64,000 nt of DNA from Pseudovibrio japonicus (GTDB taxonomy: Bacteria; Pseudomonadota; Alphaproteobacteria; Rhizobiales; Stappiaceae): NCBI RefSeq assembly GCF_014651595.1, contig NZ_BMXE01000002.1, forward strand, positions 62,001 to 126,000, written 5' to 3'. Of this stretch, positions 52,067-60,944 are shown one piece after another. The notes under the pieces are model-generated. The model had not been told where the DNA came from, did no database searches, and saw only the letters and a program-made list of their open reading frames with translations. The stretch's first letter is position 1, and each line of letters begins with the position of its first letter. Both the position numbers and the translations under genes were made by a program.

Positions 52067-53512
52067 ATGACCAGCAATTCCATCGGGACCGCAGAGCAAC
52101 TGCGTGATCCCGACTATATGCCTGCCTTACACAAGGCGGTTCCGCTTGGCATTCAGCATGTACTTGCCATGTTTGTCTCGAATGTCACGCCAGCGATCAT
52201 TATTGCCGGTGCTGCGGGGTTCGGATTTGGGTCTGATGCCGGAGCGCAGGGTTTTCCGGATATGACTTACATGGTCCAGATGTCCATGCTCTTTGCCGGG
52301 ATCGCCACACTCTTTCAAACCATCGGCATGGGCGTTGTGGGGGCGCGACTTCCCATTGTTCAGGGCACCAGTTTTGCCTTTATTCCGATTATGATTCCCC
52401 TTGTTGCAGGCAAGGGGGTTGAGGCCCTGCCCGCGTTGTTTGGCGGCGTGCTCATTGGCGGTTTGTTCCATGCCTTTCTTGGCATGTTCATTGGCCGAAT
52501 TCGCTTTGCGTTGCCGCCGCTGGTGACCGGGCTCGTGGTAACCATGATCGGTCTAGCACTGGTCAAGGTGGGTATTCAGTACGCGGCGGGCGGTGTTCCT
52601 GCCATTAACACACCGGAGTATGGCAGCTTACTCAATTGGTCTGCTGCACTCATTGTTGTTCTGGTCACGCTTGCTCTTAAGTTTTATGCGCGTGGAATTC
52701 TTGCTGTTTCTGCAGTGGTGATTGGGATTCTGGTCGGATACTTTTATTCCATGATGGTTGGAATGGTGACAGTGGATAGCATTGCTGCAAGCGTGAGCCG
52801 TTCAGCTTCCTTCGCACTGCCAATGCCTTTCGTCTACGGCTTTGAGTTTAGTCTGGCCGCAGTGATCGGCTTTTGTCTGATGGCGTTTGTGAGTTCGGTT
52901 GAAACCGTTGGCGATGTTTCCGGGATCACCAAGGGTGGTGCTGGTCGTGAGGCAACGGACAAGGAAATTCAGGGCGCAACCTATGCCGACGGTTTTGGTA
53001 CTGCGGTCGCTGGTGTTTTCGGCGGGTTGCCTAATACATCCTTCAGCCAAAATGTTGGCCTAATCGCCATGACGGGTGTGATGAGCCGTCATGTGGTGAC
53101 GATCGGAGCGCTATTCCTGATCCTGTGCGGGCTGGTACCGAAAGTTGGTGCACTCATCCGCACAATTCCTATTGAGGTGCTGGGGGGTGGCGTGATCGTC
53201 ATGTTTGGCATGGTGGTGGCTGCGGGTATTTCCATGCTCTCCGATGTCAACTGGAACCGCCGCAACATGGTGATCTTTGCGATTTCTCTGTCAATCGGTC
53301 TTGGATTACAGTTGGACCCCAAAGCAGTTCAATATCTTCCTGACACACTGCGTATCTTGATGACCAGCGGATTGCTGCCAGCAGCGCTGATTGCAATTGT
53401 GCTAAATCTGGTATTGCCGGAAGAGCTTTCTGCTGAGGCAACTGAGGAAGTTTCCGGTGGTATGGCCTCGCAGGAGGGTGCACCACTTAAACCTACGGGC
53501 TCCCAAGCCTAA
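52067..53512 (+). CDS. NCS2 (uracil/xanthine) family purine permease
   Basis: A 481-residue inner-membrane transporter with about 14 helices. GVVGARLPIVQGTSFAFIPIMIPL is the TM3 signature with the Gln-Gly-Thr/Ser motif, and SSVETVGDVSGITKGGAGREATDKEIQGATYADGFGTAVAGVFGGLPNTSFSQNVGLIAMTGV contains the conserved Glu and the NTSFSQNVG motif of nucleobase-ascorbate transporters. Uptake of urate or xanthine fits the neighbours. GGAGGGG precedes the ATG. The tail is soluble and acidic. Confidence 0.9.
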   Translation: MTSNSIGTAEQLRDPDYMPALHKAVPLGIQHVLAMFVSNVTPAIIIAGAAGFGFGSDAGAQGFPDMTYMVQMSMLFAGIATLFQTIGMGVVGARLPIVQGTSFAFIPIMIPLVAGKGVEALPALFGGVLIGGLFHAFLGMFIGRIRFALPPLVTGLVVTMIGLALVKVGIQYAAGGVPAINTPEYGSLLNWSAALIVVLVTLALKFYARGILAVSAVVIGILVGYFYSMMVGMVTVDSIAASVSRSASFALPMPFVYGFEFSLAAVIGFCLMAFVSSVETVGDVSGITKGGAGREATDKEIQGATYADGFGTAVAGVFGGLPNTSFSQNVGLIAMTGVMSRHVVTIGALFLILCGLVPKVGALIRTIPIEVLGGGVIVMFGMVVAAGISMLSDVNWNRRNMVIFAISLSIGLGLQLDPKAVQYLPDTLRILMTSGLLPAALIAIVLNLVLPEELSAEATEEVSGGMASQEGAPLKPTGSQA

Positions 53513-53516
53513 CGAA

Positions 53517-53550
53517 ACTCTCCTCGCCATTTTTGGATGGTGAGGAGAGT
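53517..53550. terminator. Hairpin after the purine permease
   Basis: Stem ACTCTCCTC/GAGGAGAGT extended by CCAT/ATGG with one mismatch, loop of 6, directly after the stop. There is no T-run; it is probably a terminator for the allE-allA-permease operon. Confidence 0.65.
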
Positions 53551-53567
53551 TGCTCCTAATGCTTTTC

Positions 53568-53654
53568 TCAGGTTTCGGCGTTCTGAGAGCTTGTTATGGC
53601 GGTTTCGATAAACGCTCCCTGACTACCTCCGATCATGCCTAGACGTAGCCTGAG
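53568..53654 (-). pseudogene. Truncated N-terminal remnant of a Gfo/Idh/MocA oxidoreductase
   Basis: An in-frame stretch translates to RLRLRLGMIGGSQGAFIETAI followed by SSQNAET and a stop. The RLGM-GG-QGAFI-segment is the nucleotide-binding beta-alpha opening of a subgroup of Gfo/Idh oxidoreductases that normally run to ~380 residues. Here it ends after about 28 residues at a TGA, so only the start of the gene survives. It is not the same subgroup as the intact gene at 37645-38637. Upstream, the frame stays open to 53777 but that part is not recognisable. Confidence 0.5.
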
Positions 53655-53902
53655 TCTGTGTCCTTCCGGAGCTTGTGAAACGTGTCGCGTTTCCGCAGTT
53701 TTTACGGTCATCATAGGCTCTCCATACTTCTGCGGTATCCCGATATCAACTCGCGCAAAAGCACGACCGAAACCCACAGGATCATTAGGTCTGTGATCGG
53801 CAATTGCAAATACTCTTTCCCCAAAGTGCTGGTCTTTTCATATCACCCCCTTTAAAGATCTGGCCCGAACTCTTGCTGAGCGTAGAGAGGCTCGAAAATC
53901 TC

Positions 53903-54523
53903 ATGTCAAATCAGGAAAACGGCACCCAAGCCTATTATGAGAATAATGCCTGGAGTTTTATTGAGCGCACGCTCTATCTGGATATGGGGGAGCACTATCA
54001 GCGCTTTTTGAGCAAATTTCGGAAAGCTGGGCGTGTTCTTGATGCAGGTTGTGGGTCTGGCCGGGATGCTTATGCATTCAAGAGGTTGGGCTATCAGGTT
54101 GACGCGTTCGATTCCTCTGCGGAGATGGTCAAGTCCGCTCGTAAACTGGTAGGGATCGATGTTCAGCAAACCACGTTTCAGGCCTTCAAAAGTGAGCCGG
54201 TTTACGATGCAATTTGGGCTTACGCTTCGCTCTTGCATGTTCCTTATGCAGAGCTGCCATTGGCACTTAGAAATCTGAGCGCTGCACTCAAGACTGGAGG
54301 GATTCTCTTTGCCTCGTTCAAACTGGGAGACGGGGAAGTCACGCGAGAGGACGGGCGGTTGTTTTCCATGATGACGGAAGAGCGCTTCAGGTCAATCTTG
54401 CAGGATGTCCCTGATCTACGGCTCGAGGAGGCGCGCATAACACTGCGCAACAAACCGACCCTCTCAGAGGAGAAATGGCTTATACTGATCGCTCTCAAGA
54501 CAGGCGGAAAACCAAGGAATTGA
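53903..54523 (+). CDS. Small class I SAM methyltransferase (TehB-like)
   Basis: A 206-residue methyltransferase. Motif I is GRVLDAGCGSGRDAYAFKRLGYQVDAFDSSAEMVKSARKL, and motif IV region YDAIWAYASLLHVPYAELPLALRNLSAALKTGGILFASFK. This compact form resembles TehB/Methyltransf_25 enzymes. The start MSNQENGTQ is chosen as the conserved N-terminus; a longer reading from 53804 is unlikely. It is convergent with the YbaY-like gene, with 25 bp between stops. Confidence 0.83.
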   Translation: MSNQENGTQAYYENNAWSFIERTLYLDMGEHYQRFLSKFRKAGRVLDAGCGSGRDAYAFKRLGYQVDAFDSSAEMVKSARKLVGIDVQQTTFQAFKSEPVYDAIWAYASLLHVPYAELPLALRNLSAALKTGGILFASFKLGDGEVTREDGRLFSMMTEERFRSILQDVPDLRLEEARITLRNKPTLSEEKWLILIALKTGGKPRN

Positions 54524-54548
54524 GGGAGAAAAGCGCTGAGCTTTGACC

Positions 54549-54959
54549 TCATTGATGCATCGCGGTGTATAGCGTGATGTCTACGGCTTCGTCATTCTTG
54601 AGTTTGGCGCTGCCGCGAGCAAGGAGCCAGCCATCGGCCCTTTCAAGACGAGCCACAATTTGCTGGGTTGGCGAAGCCGACATATTTGGAGGCAGCGTGA
54701 CGGAAAATGTCAGCGATTTGAACTTGCCAATACTCTTGACCTGAGTTTTGGCAACAAGCTCTCGCATCTTGGGCTGACTCTCTGGGTCTCTGAGAAAAAT
54801 TTTGATATGGCCTTTTGGAATCTCTGCACCACTCTCGAACCTGAGCATGCCGGTAACATCAGTCGGCTGAGCAGCTGTTGTCTGGGTAACCGCAGTGCTG
54901 CCCGCAACCAACAAGCCGGCTGCTAAAAGCGCTTTATGGCGATTGGTTTGACGCTTCAT
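54549..54959 (-). CDS. Secreted YbaY/YscW-like protein
   Basis: A 136-residue protein with an N-terminal signal segment (ALLAAGLLVAGSTAVTQTTAAQ). The mature domain (GMLRFESGAEIPKGHIKIFLRDPESQPK ... FSVTLPPNMSASPTQQIVARLERADGWLLARGS) has the alternating beta pattern of the YbaY/YscW lipoprotein fold, though no lipobox Cys is seen, so it is periplasmic rather than lipid-anchored. Function is unknown; the family is linked to envelope assembly chaperoning. Confidence 0.6.
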   Translation of the reverse strand: MKRQTNRHKALLAAGLLVAGSTAVTQTTAAQPTDVTGMLRFESGAEIPKGHIKIFLRDPESQPKMRELVAKTQVKSIGKFKSLTFSVTLPPNMSASPTQQIVARLERADGWLLARGSAKLKNDEAVDITLYTAMHQ

Positions 54960-55061
54960 GATACATTCCCTTTGGCTTGTCTTAGTTCTGGAAATCTCGT
55001 TATGCGAGATGACCAGTGCAAGTGCAGGAGGGGAGCCTGCAAGCCCCCCTCCTGTTTCTTA

Positions 55062-58000
55062 TCAAACTATCACGAAATCGTCTGCTGAGAGACCAAGACC
55101 CGCATCCAGTTGTGCGAACTGGATTGCAGCCATGTCTCCGGACCCATCTGCATCATAAAGCAGAGCACCACTGTCGGTGTCGTAGATGATGCGGTCGTTT
55201 GCATCCTGACTGACACCTGCAGCACTCATGTGGAATGCATTGAGGCCGAGTGCACCCTCGCCGCCAAGCTCCGCAAAGATGTCGCTGTCCAGAAGGATCA
55301 GATCTTCATTGACATTGAAGTCCTTGATCTCATCAACATTGTCTCCACCAAGCTCGGTAGAGAAGCGGAAGGAATCCTCTCCTGAACCGCCAACCAGAAG
55401 GTCAGCACCGAGACCACCATCCAGCATATCACTGCCTTGACCACCATAGAGCTTATCGTTGCCAGCTTCACCCGGCAGGATTGGCTCAGGCGGGAAGTCA
55501 ATGGACACGTTGAGGGTGTAGGTTGAACCTTCCGGCACAGCCTCTAACCAACCACCCTCTACATCTGGAGACCATGCGCCCTCCAGAATGTAGTAGGTTC
55601 CGGTTTCTTCGACAGTAAAGGCCAAGCTGGAATCTCGGCCGTGTACGGAACCAGGATCGCCGGCACCATCATCGTTCTGAGCGACGACATTGCCTTCGCT
55701 ATCTAGCAGGAGGACCCAACTGTCGTGGACGTCTGGATCTGCAATACCATCAATATCGATGGAGATGGTTGACCCAGCGTGCAGCTCAATTTTGTAGTAT
55801 CCACCCAGACCATTGCCGGTTGCATCGACAGTGGTGTGAAGAACTGTCGTCGAGTCGAAGATGTTTGGATCTTCAGTCAACGAGAAGTTGTCGGAGATGT
55901 CGAACGCGGTATCAATGGAGTTGTTGGTAGCATCCGCTCCGAGTGTGACGTAACCAGTGCCCATGCCTGGACGTGGGATCGGAGGAGCCACATCAGCGAA
56001 GTCACCGAGCAAGATGTCATCACCACGACCACCGCGGAGCACATCGTTACCACCCTGACCTGTCAGCGTATTGGCAGCGTTATCTCCTCTGATACGGTCA
56101 TTGTGGCCTGAGCCAGCAAGGTTTTCGATGGAGATGTAGGTGTCACCTTCAGAGCCGTTACCATTCAGGTTGAGGTTGACGCCACTGGTTGCATCCGCAT
56201 AGTCCGCAGTGTCACTGCCTGCGCCGCCATTGAGAACGTCGGCACCTTCACCACCGGTCAGTGTATCGTTGCCAGACCCACCAGAGAGTTCGTTGGTCTG
56301 ATCGTTACCGATTAGGTGATCATCGTGGAAGGAACCAACAACATTTTCAACATCAACAATGATGTCGTGAGCTATGATGGTACCACGGCCTACAATCGCG
56401 TTAGGTCCGTCAGCATCGCCACCACGTGCGGTTCCATTGGCAAGGTCAACCATTACGCCTTCGGAGCTTCCGGAGTACACAACTGTGTCAATGCCTTCAC
56501 CACCATCCAGATAGTCCTGACCAGAACCACCGATGAGGATGTCGTTACCTTCGTCACCATAGAGCAAATCGCCATCACGGCCACCATCGAGAATGTCGTC
56601 ACCGCCACCGCCGTTGAAGACGTCGCCGCCGCCCTGACCCCAGAAGTGGTTTGCATCATCGGTACCGATGAAGCGATCGATACGGTCATCAGAACCGATG
56701 AGGTTCTCAATGCTGTAGAAGGTGTCGCCGGAAGCAGTACCACCGCTCGCCACATTGGTTTCCAGGTTGACGAGCAGCTGGAACGGGCTTTCTTGGCTAA
56801 AGTCAACAGTGTCGACGCCGTCGCCACCGATAAAGACATCAACGCCGTCCTGACCCATCAGGATGTCGTCGCCGTCACCGCCGTCCAGGATGTCGTCACC
56901 GGCACCTCCGAAGATGGTATCGTTACCAGCACCGCCATAAAGCACGTCATCGCCATCATCGCTCTCGGTCTGGTCTTCGAGATCCTCAATAGCAATGGTG
57001 TTGTTAATGTCGCGGCTAGCCAGGGAATCCCGACCACCGATGATGAGATCATCGCCATCCATGCCGAAGATTGTGTCGTCGCCAGCACCACCGTCGAGTG
57101 TGTTATGATCATCATCACCGAAGATCATGTCGGTCGGTAGAGTACCAACGTCAGGAGGTGTGTCATCCTCATCATCGACAACTGGATCTATAGGCGTGCC
57201 ACCCACATAGATTATGTTTTCAACGTTTTCGACATCACCCAGATCCAAATCACTGTTCAACACAATGATCGTATCATTGCCACCGTCAGCTTCTTCACGA
57301 ACGATATCATCAGCGGAATCGACGAAATAGACATCATCACCGTTACCGCCAGCCATGCGGTCTGCACCACCGCGACCGTCCAGAGTGTTGTCACCGTCGT
57401 TACCAATCAGAATGTCATCGTAATTACTGCCGATGCCGTTCTCGATGTAATACTCGGTCTGATCTTCGTTGTGTCCAGCAAAGATCGATACGTTGTTGCT
57501 GTGTCCGTTTACGCTGGAGAACTGACCGGAGCGCAGATCAAGAATGGTGCCAGCGGTTGATCCCGAGAAGTCAATAGTATCGACCCCACCGGTGTCGTGG
57601 ATAACAAAGCCAATATCATGCTGCATGCCAGAGGAAGTCAGCTCGTAGCCGTATTCAGTACTATTGAAGCCGTATGTGTTATCGCCGGTGTTCAGGTCGA
57701 TCTTTTGATAGACCCATTCGCCGTTTTCATCAACTTCCGCGAAGAACCGACGAATGGTTGCCTCAATATCAGCAATCATCGGCGTGGATGACGCCCAGCG
57801 AGTTGTTTCTCCAACATCAATGCCATCGAAATACGACATCATGCTGTATTGCTGGCGGTCATAAGTCCAGGTGGCATTGTTCAGATAGGTGATCTGATCA
57901 CCACCCGGTCCCTCGTAATTGTAAATACCAGGGTGGTTCAGGCCGAATTCGTGACCCAGTTCATGGATAAAGCTGTCAAACACATAACCGCCGATGTCGG

Positions 58001-58400
58001 TCAGGTTCGGCTCAGTGTCATGGAAGCGCTGGCCAATACTGATATAGCGATTGCTTGAGTAAGCACTGCCGTCGTCTTGCTCACCCACATTTGGGCTAAC
58101 GATTTCCATCCACTGCGTATCAGGATCGAATGGAATATCATCGACTATTACGAACTCAAATGGGGTCACTGACGACCACATGTTCAAGGCACCGATCGCA
58201 GCAGCTTTATACTCCGGATGATCGTTGAGTCCTGAAACGTTGATCACCATTGGCTGGTTTGCGATCTCAGGCGTCAGGCTGCGCGGCAGGGCCATAAGGT
58301 AGTTGATGTACGCTTCATAATCCTCGCTCTTCCCAAACGGATTATCTGGCGTTTGATCATTCACCCACCACTGATCGGTGGAGTCATTTTGACTTGGCAT
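55062..58400 (-). CDS. Large RTX metalloprotease, serralysin-like, type I secreted
   Basis: A 1112-residue extracellular Ca2+-binding protease. The zinc site is HELGHEFGLNH at residues 146-156, with a Met-turn in QYSMMSYFDG (about 185-192), as in M10 serralysins. Residues about 330-800 carry many GGxGxDxLxGGxGxD nonapeptide repeats, interrupted by alpha/beta linkers, which bind calcium. A pre-peptidase C-terminal (PPC)-like beta domain follows at about 805-965 (YYKIELHAGSTISIDIDG), then a second repeat block and a C-terminal secretion-signal-like region ending DDFVIV. No N-terminal signal peptide. No type I secretion genes occur in the window. A role in substrate degradation or host interaction is likely. 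Confidence 0.9.
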   Translation of the reverse strand: MPSQNDSTDQWWVNDQTPDNPFGKSEDYEAYINYLMALPRSLTPEIANQPMVINVSGLNDHPEYKAAAIGALNMWSSVTPFEFVIVDDIPFDPDTQWMEIVSPNVGEQDDGSAYSSNRYISIGQRFHDTEPNLTDIGGYVFDSFIHELGHEFGLNHPGIYNYEGPGGDQITYLNNATWTYDRQQYSMMSYFDGIDVGETTRWASSTPMIADIEATIRRFFAEVDENGEWVYQKIDLNTGDNTYGFNSTEYGYELTSSGMQHDIGFVIHDTGGVDTIDFSGSTAGTILDLRSGQFSSVNGHSNNVSIFAGHNEDQTEYYIENGIGSNYDDILIGNDGDNTLDGRGGADRMAGGNGDDVYFVDSADDIVREEADGGNDTIIVLNSDLDLGDVENVENIIYVGGTPIDPVVDDEDDTPPDVGTLPTDMIFGDDDHNTLDGGAGDDTIFGMDGDDLIIGGRDSLASRDINNTIAIEDLEDQTESDDGDDVLYGGAGNDTIFGGAGDDILDGGDGDDILMGQDGVDVFIGGDGVDTVDFSQESPFQLLVNLETNVASGGTASGDTFYSIENLIGSDDRIDRFIGTDDANHFWGQGGGDVFNGGGGDDILDGGRDGDLLYGDEGNDILIGGSGQDYLDGGEGIDTVVYSGSSEGVMVDLANGTARGGDADGPNAIVGRGTIIAHDIIVDVENVVGSFHDDHLIGNDQTNELSGGSGNDTLTGGEGADVLNGGAGSDTADYADATSGVNLNLNGNGSEGDTYISIENLAGSGHNDRIRGDNAANTLTGQGGNDVLRGGRGDDILLGDFADVAPPIPRPGMGTGYVTLGADATNNSIDTAFDISDNFSLTEDPNIFDSTTVLHTTVDATGNGLGGYYKIELHAGSTISIDIDGIADPDVHDSWVLLLDSEGNVVAQNDDGAGDPGSVHGRDSSLAFTVEETGTYYILEGAWSPDVEGGWLEAVPEGSTYTLNVSIDFPPEPILPGEAGNDKLYGGQGSDMLDGGLGADLLVGGSGEDSFRFSTELGGDNVDEIKDFNVNEDLILLDSDIFAELGGEGALGLNAFHMSAAGVSQDANDRIIYDTDSGALLYDADGSGDMAAIQFAQLDAGLGLSADDFVIV

Positions 58401-58458
58401 CTTTGTCTCTCCCTTTGTACAAAGCTTGGATGCTTAATGCTGCGTATTATCGGTGCCA

Positions 58459-58475
58459 GTCAGGTAAAACCTGAC
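58459..58475. promoter_or_regulatory. Short palindrome upstream of the RTX protease gene
   Basis: GTCAGGTAAAACCTGAC is a perfect 7-bp inverted repeat with a 3-base spacer, 58 bp before the RTX start. The position fits an operator near the promoter. The regulator is unknown. Confidence 0.4.
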
Positions 58476-59520
58476 GGTGCACATGCCGTCGTCCTCACAG
58501 GCGTTGAAGGACGTTGTTTGAAGAATGAAGTTGCTGAGAAATTGCGGGCCCAGCTACGCGCTGCGACCTGCGGAAGACTCTTATTATCAGGCCAGAAATG
58601 CTGGCGAGATATGTGTTCCAGACCGATTTTGCCCCACCGGGCCTGGGCGCGAGATAATGGCTGTCGGCACATCCAGCAATAGACTTGTCATAGATATAAA
58701 GCATTTCAATAGCCCCAAGTTCACGTCTAGCGTGTGCGGATCCAGAGAAACCACAGTAGAAAACCGACGACCCCATACTTTGCAAAGCTTAATTATAAGC
58801 ACCGCTCACATGATCGCAGAATTCTTTTTGAAACTCAGTTTAAAGTCAATTGGATTTAAGATGATAATTTTTAAGTTACTATGCGTGACTTAAGATTTTT
58901 CATGAATATATTAATTAAAATACCTTAATATTATTTGATTAAAATACATGAATAATTTGCAAGCAATAGTTCCGCCAGAATAACGCCGTAATTGGTTGGC
59001 AGATAACCGGTTAACTTGAGAGCTTTTCATTCTCCAACGGCTTTAAAGTTGTATGAAACCTGACTGCTGGCGCAGCATTTCCAGTTTTACTAAGTCGAAG
59101 CAGTTGGAAATTGTCCCTGATTTTTTGATGTGGTGAGGGTGTGGTTTTGCTTATTTCAGCAGGCAGAATTAGGCACTTAAAGGATGAGTACGGCTGAGCT
59201 GGCTGAACTGCTGCCTCATGGTCACTGCCTTTGTCCCAGCCTTCAGCGAAGGCCATCACTAAGGAAACCCAGCCGAAGCTGCAGCCTCTTTTAGGTGATT
59301 TTTTTTCACTTGGCTCTTTCCAACTTCTTGCGCTTCCAGCGGCATCAGGATCTTGGGTGAACCGGTTCCGGGAAGAGCATCGCCTGAGACAGTTTTAGTT
59401 ATGTGTTCGTTTGCCATTGGCCTTCCGATGAAACTACGAGCCGAGAACAAACGTTCAATTACCCAAGCACCGAAGCAACCTCTTGATGACCGATTAGGGA
59501 AGCGCTGAAAGAAATACTTG
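58476..59520. other. Long intergenic region, no recognisable gene
   Basis: Over 1 kb between divergent genes. The part at 58790-58980 is strongly AT-rich with several A/T runs. On both strands the small open frames (for example 59011-59259 and 59259-59450, minus) have no ribosome site and no family resemblance. It may hold long promoter regions for the RTX and Bcr genes, or decayed sequence. Confidence 0.4.
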
Positions 59521-60780
59521 ATGTCCCAAACAGCTAAAAATCAGGCCGTTCTAACTCCTCATAAAGGCATGACGTTCGCCGGTTTCGTAATTATGATCGG
59601 CGCATTCATGGCGATTAACTCGCTGTCCATGGATGTTATGCTGCCCGCATTACCGGAGATCGGTTCAACGTTGGGTTTGGAAAATCCAAACCGTGCACAG
59701 CTCATCATCACCGCTTATCTGGTTGGATTGGGTTGCACCTCTTTGATTATCGGGCCGGTTTCTGATTGGATAGGGCGCAAGCCCATACTCATGTGCGGCC
59801 TCGCCGTTTACGCGGTAGGAACCATTGTCGCTGCACTGGCTACCTCATTTGAGGTTATGATTGGGGCTCGCCTTCTTCAGGGCATCGGCGCTTCTGCTCC
59901 GCGAGTTATGGCCTTCTCGATCATAAGGGATTGGTACAATGGCCGTCAGATGGGGCGTGTCATGTCGCTTACCATGGTCGTCCTGATGATATGCCCGGTT
60001 ATCGCGCCATCAATGGGTCAGGGTGTTCTGCTGGTGGCTGACTGGGAGTGGATCTTCCATCTCCTGACGGTCTTCACCGTTATCATGGTTTGCTTAAGTT
60101 ATATCAAGCTCCCAGAAAGTTTGCCCATCGAGGAGCGCCGCGGGTTCACGTTACCATCACTGTTGAATGCATATAAATCAGTGTTAAAGACCCGCGTTAC
60201 GTTGGGCTATATGATCGCTTTAACGCTGGTTTTTGCGCAACTCTTTGCATTCCTTAATTCTGCCGAGCAGATTTTTGCGGACATATTTGACCGGCACGAA
60301 TCGTTCCCCCTCTATTTTGCTTCGATGGCCGTGTTTATGTCCATTGCTGCATTCCTAAATGCGACACTCGTGGAGAAATACGGCCTTCGGCGACTGTCTC
60401 ACATTGCCCTCATAGGGTTCATCGCAGCCAACATGCTTAGTGCGATCTTATCGCTCACAGGTTCAACATCGCTTGTGAGATTTGTGGTAATTCAGGGCGT
60501 TGTCTACTTCTTCTTCGGAAGTATTGCCCCAAACTTCAATAGCTTAGCCATGGACCCCCTAGGCAAACTTGCGGGTGCGGGATCTGCGATGATTAACTTC
60601 TTCACGATCTTCATGGCAGCTGTTCTCGGGGCGATTGTCGGAGCCTTGTACAATGGCACTCTGGTCCCCTACGCCGTCGGGTGTTTTATCTACTCACTGC
60701 TGGCAATCTTAACGGTGCTCATCACAGAAAAAGGCCGCCTCTTCCAATCAGAGCCCGCTCGGCCGCCCTCCTCGGAGTAG
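59521..60780 (+). CDS. Bcr/CflA family drug resistance MFS transporter
   Basis: A 419-residue 12-helix exporter. The N-terminal AINSLSMDVMLPALPEIGSTLG (D-x-x-LPALP signature of DHA1 Bcr/CflA) is followed by GPVSDWIGRKPILMCGLAVYAVGTIVAALAT, a motif A loop, and ARLLQGIGASAPRVMAFSIIRDWY. It exports bicyclomycin or similar compounds; the substrate is not readable. The ATG at 59521 is used although a TTG lies just before. It is monocistronic. Confidence 0.88.
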   Translation: MSQTAKNQAVLTPHKGMTFAGFVIMIGAFMAINSLSMDVMLPALPEIGSTLGLENPNRAQLIITAYLVGLGCTSLIIGPVSDWIGRKPILMCGLAVYAVGTIVAALATSFEVMIGARLLQGIGASAPRVMAFSIIRDWYNGRQMGRVMSLTMVVLMICPVIAPSMGQGVLLVADWEWIFHLLTVFTVIMVCLSYIKLPESLPIEERRGFTLPSLLNAYKSVLKTRVTLGYMIALTLVFAQLFAFLNSAEQIFADIFDRHESFPLYFASMAVFMSIAAFLNATLVEKYGLRRLSHIALIGFIAANMLSAILSLTGSTSLVRFVVIQGVVYFFFGSIAPNFNSLAMDPLGKLAGAGSAMINFFTIFMAAVLGAIVGALYNGTLVPYAVGCFIYSLLAILTVLITEKGRLFQSEPARPPSSE

Positions 60781-60944
60781 CAGGAGGACAGGCAGGAGCG
60801 GGTCTTGGCTGAATGAGCCTTGGCGAACTCCTGCAAGCTAATTTGGTATTGTAGAAGCTTAACCGAGCATATCTACCCACTTGCCCGATAGCTGAGAAGA
60901 CTGGAAGGTATATCGCGGATCATGTGCTCCTGTTCCTCAATCAC

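Noticed and set aside
54100-54130. GTTCGATTC-like tRNA T-loop
   Set aside because: It is inside the methyltransferase coding sequence and no cloverleaf can be formed around it.
56316-57140. 274-residue open frame antisense to the RTX gene
   Set aside because: It is a by-product of the repetitive GGxGxD coding sequence; composition is low-complexity Val/Thr/Ala and no domain is visible.
55062-58400. DNA-level tandem repeats in the RTX gene as a mobile or CRISPR-like array
   Set aside because: The repetition follows the nonapeptide coding pattern and has no constant-length repeat with unique spacers.
59011-59450. Two small minus-strand open frames in the gap before the Bcr gene
   Set aside because: No ribosome sites, odd composition, no family; adjacent end-to-end frames look like chance.
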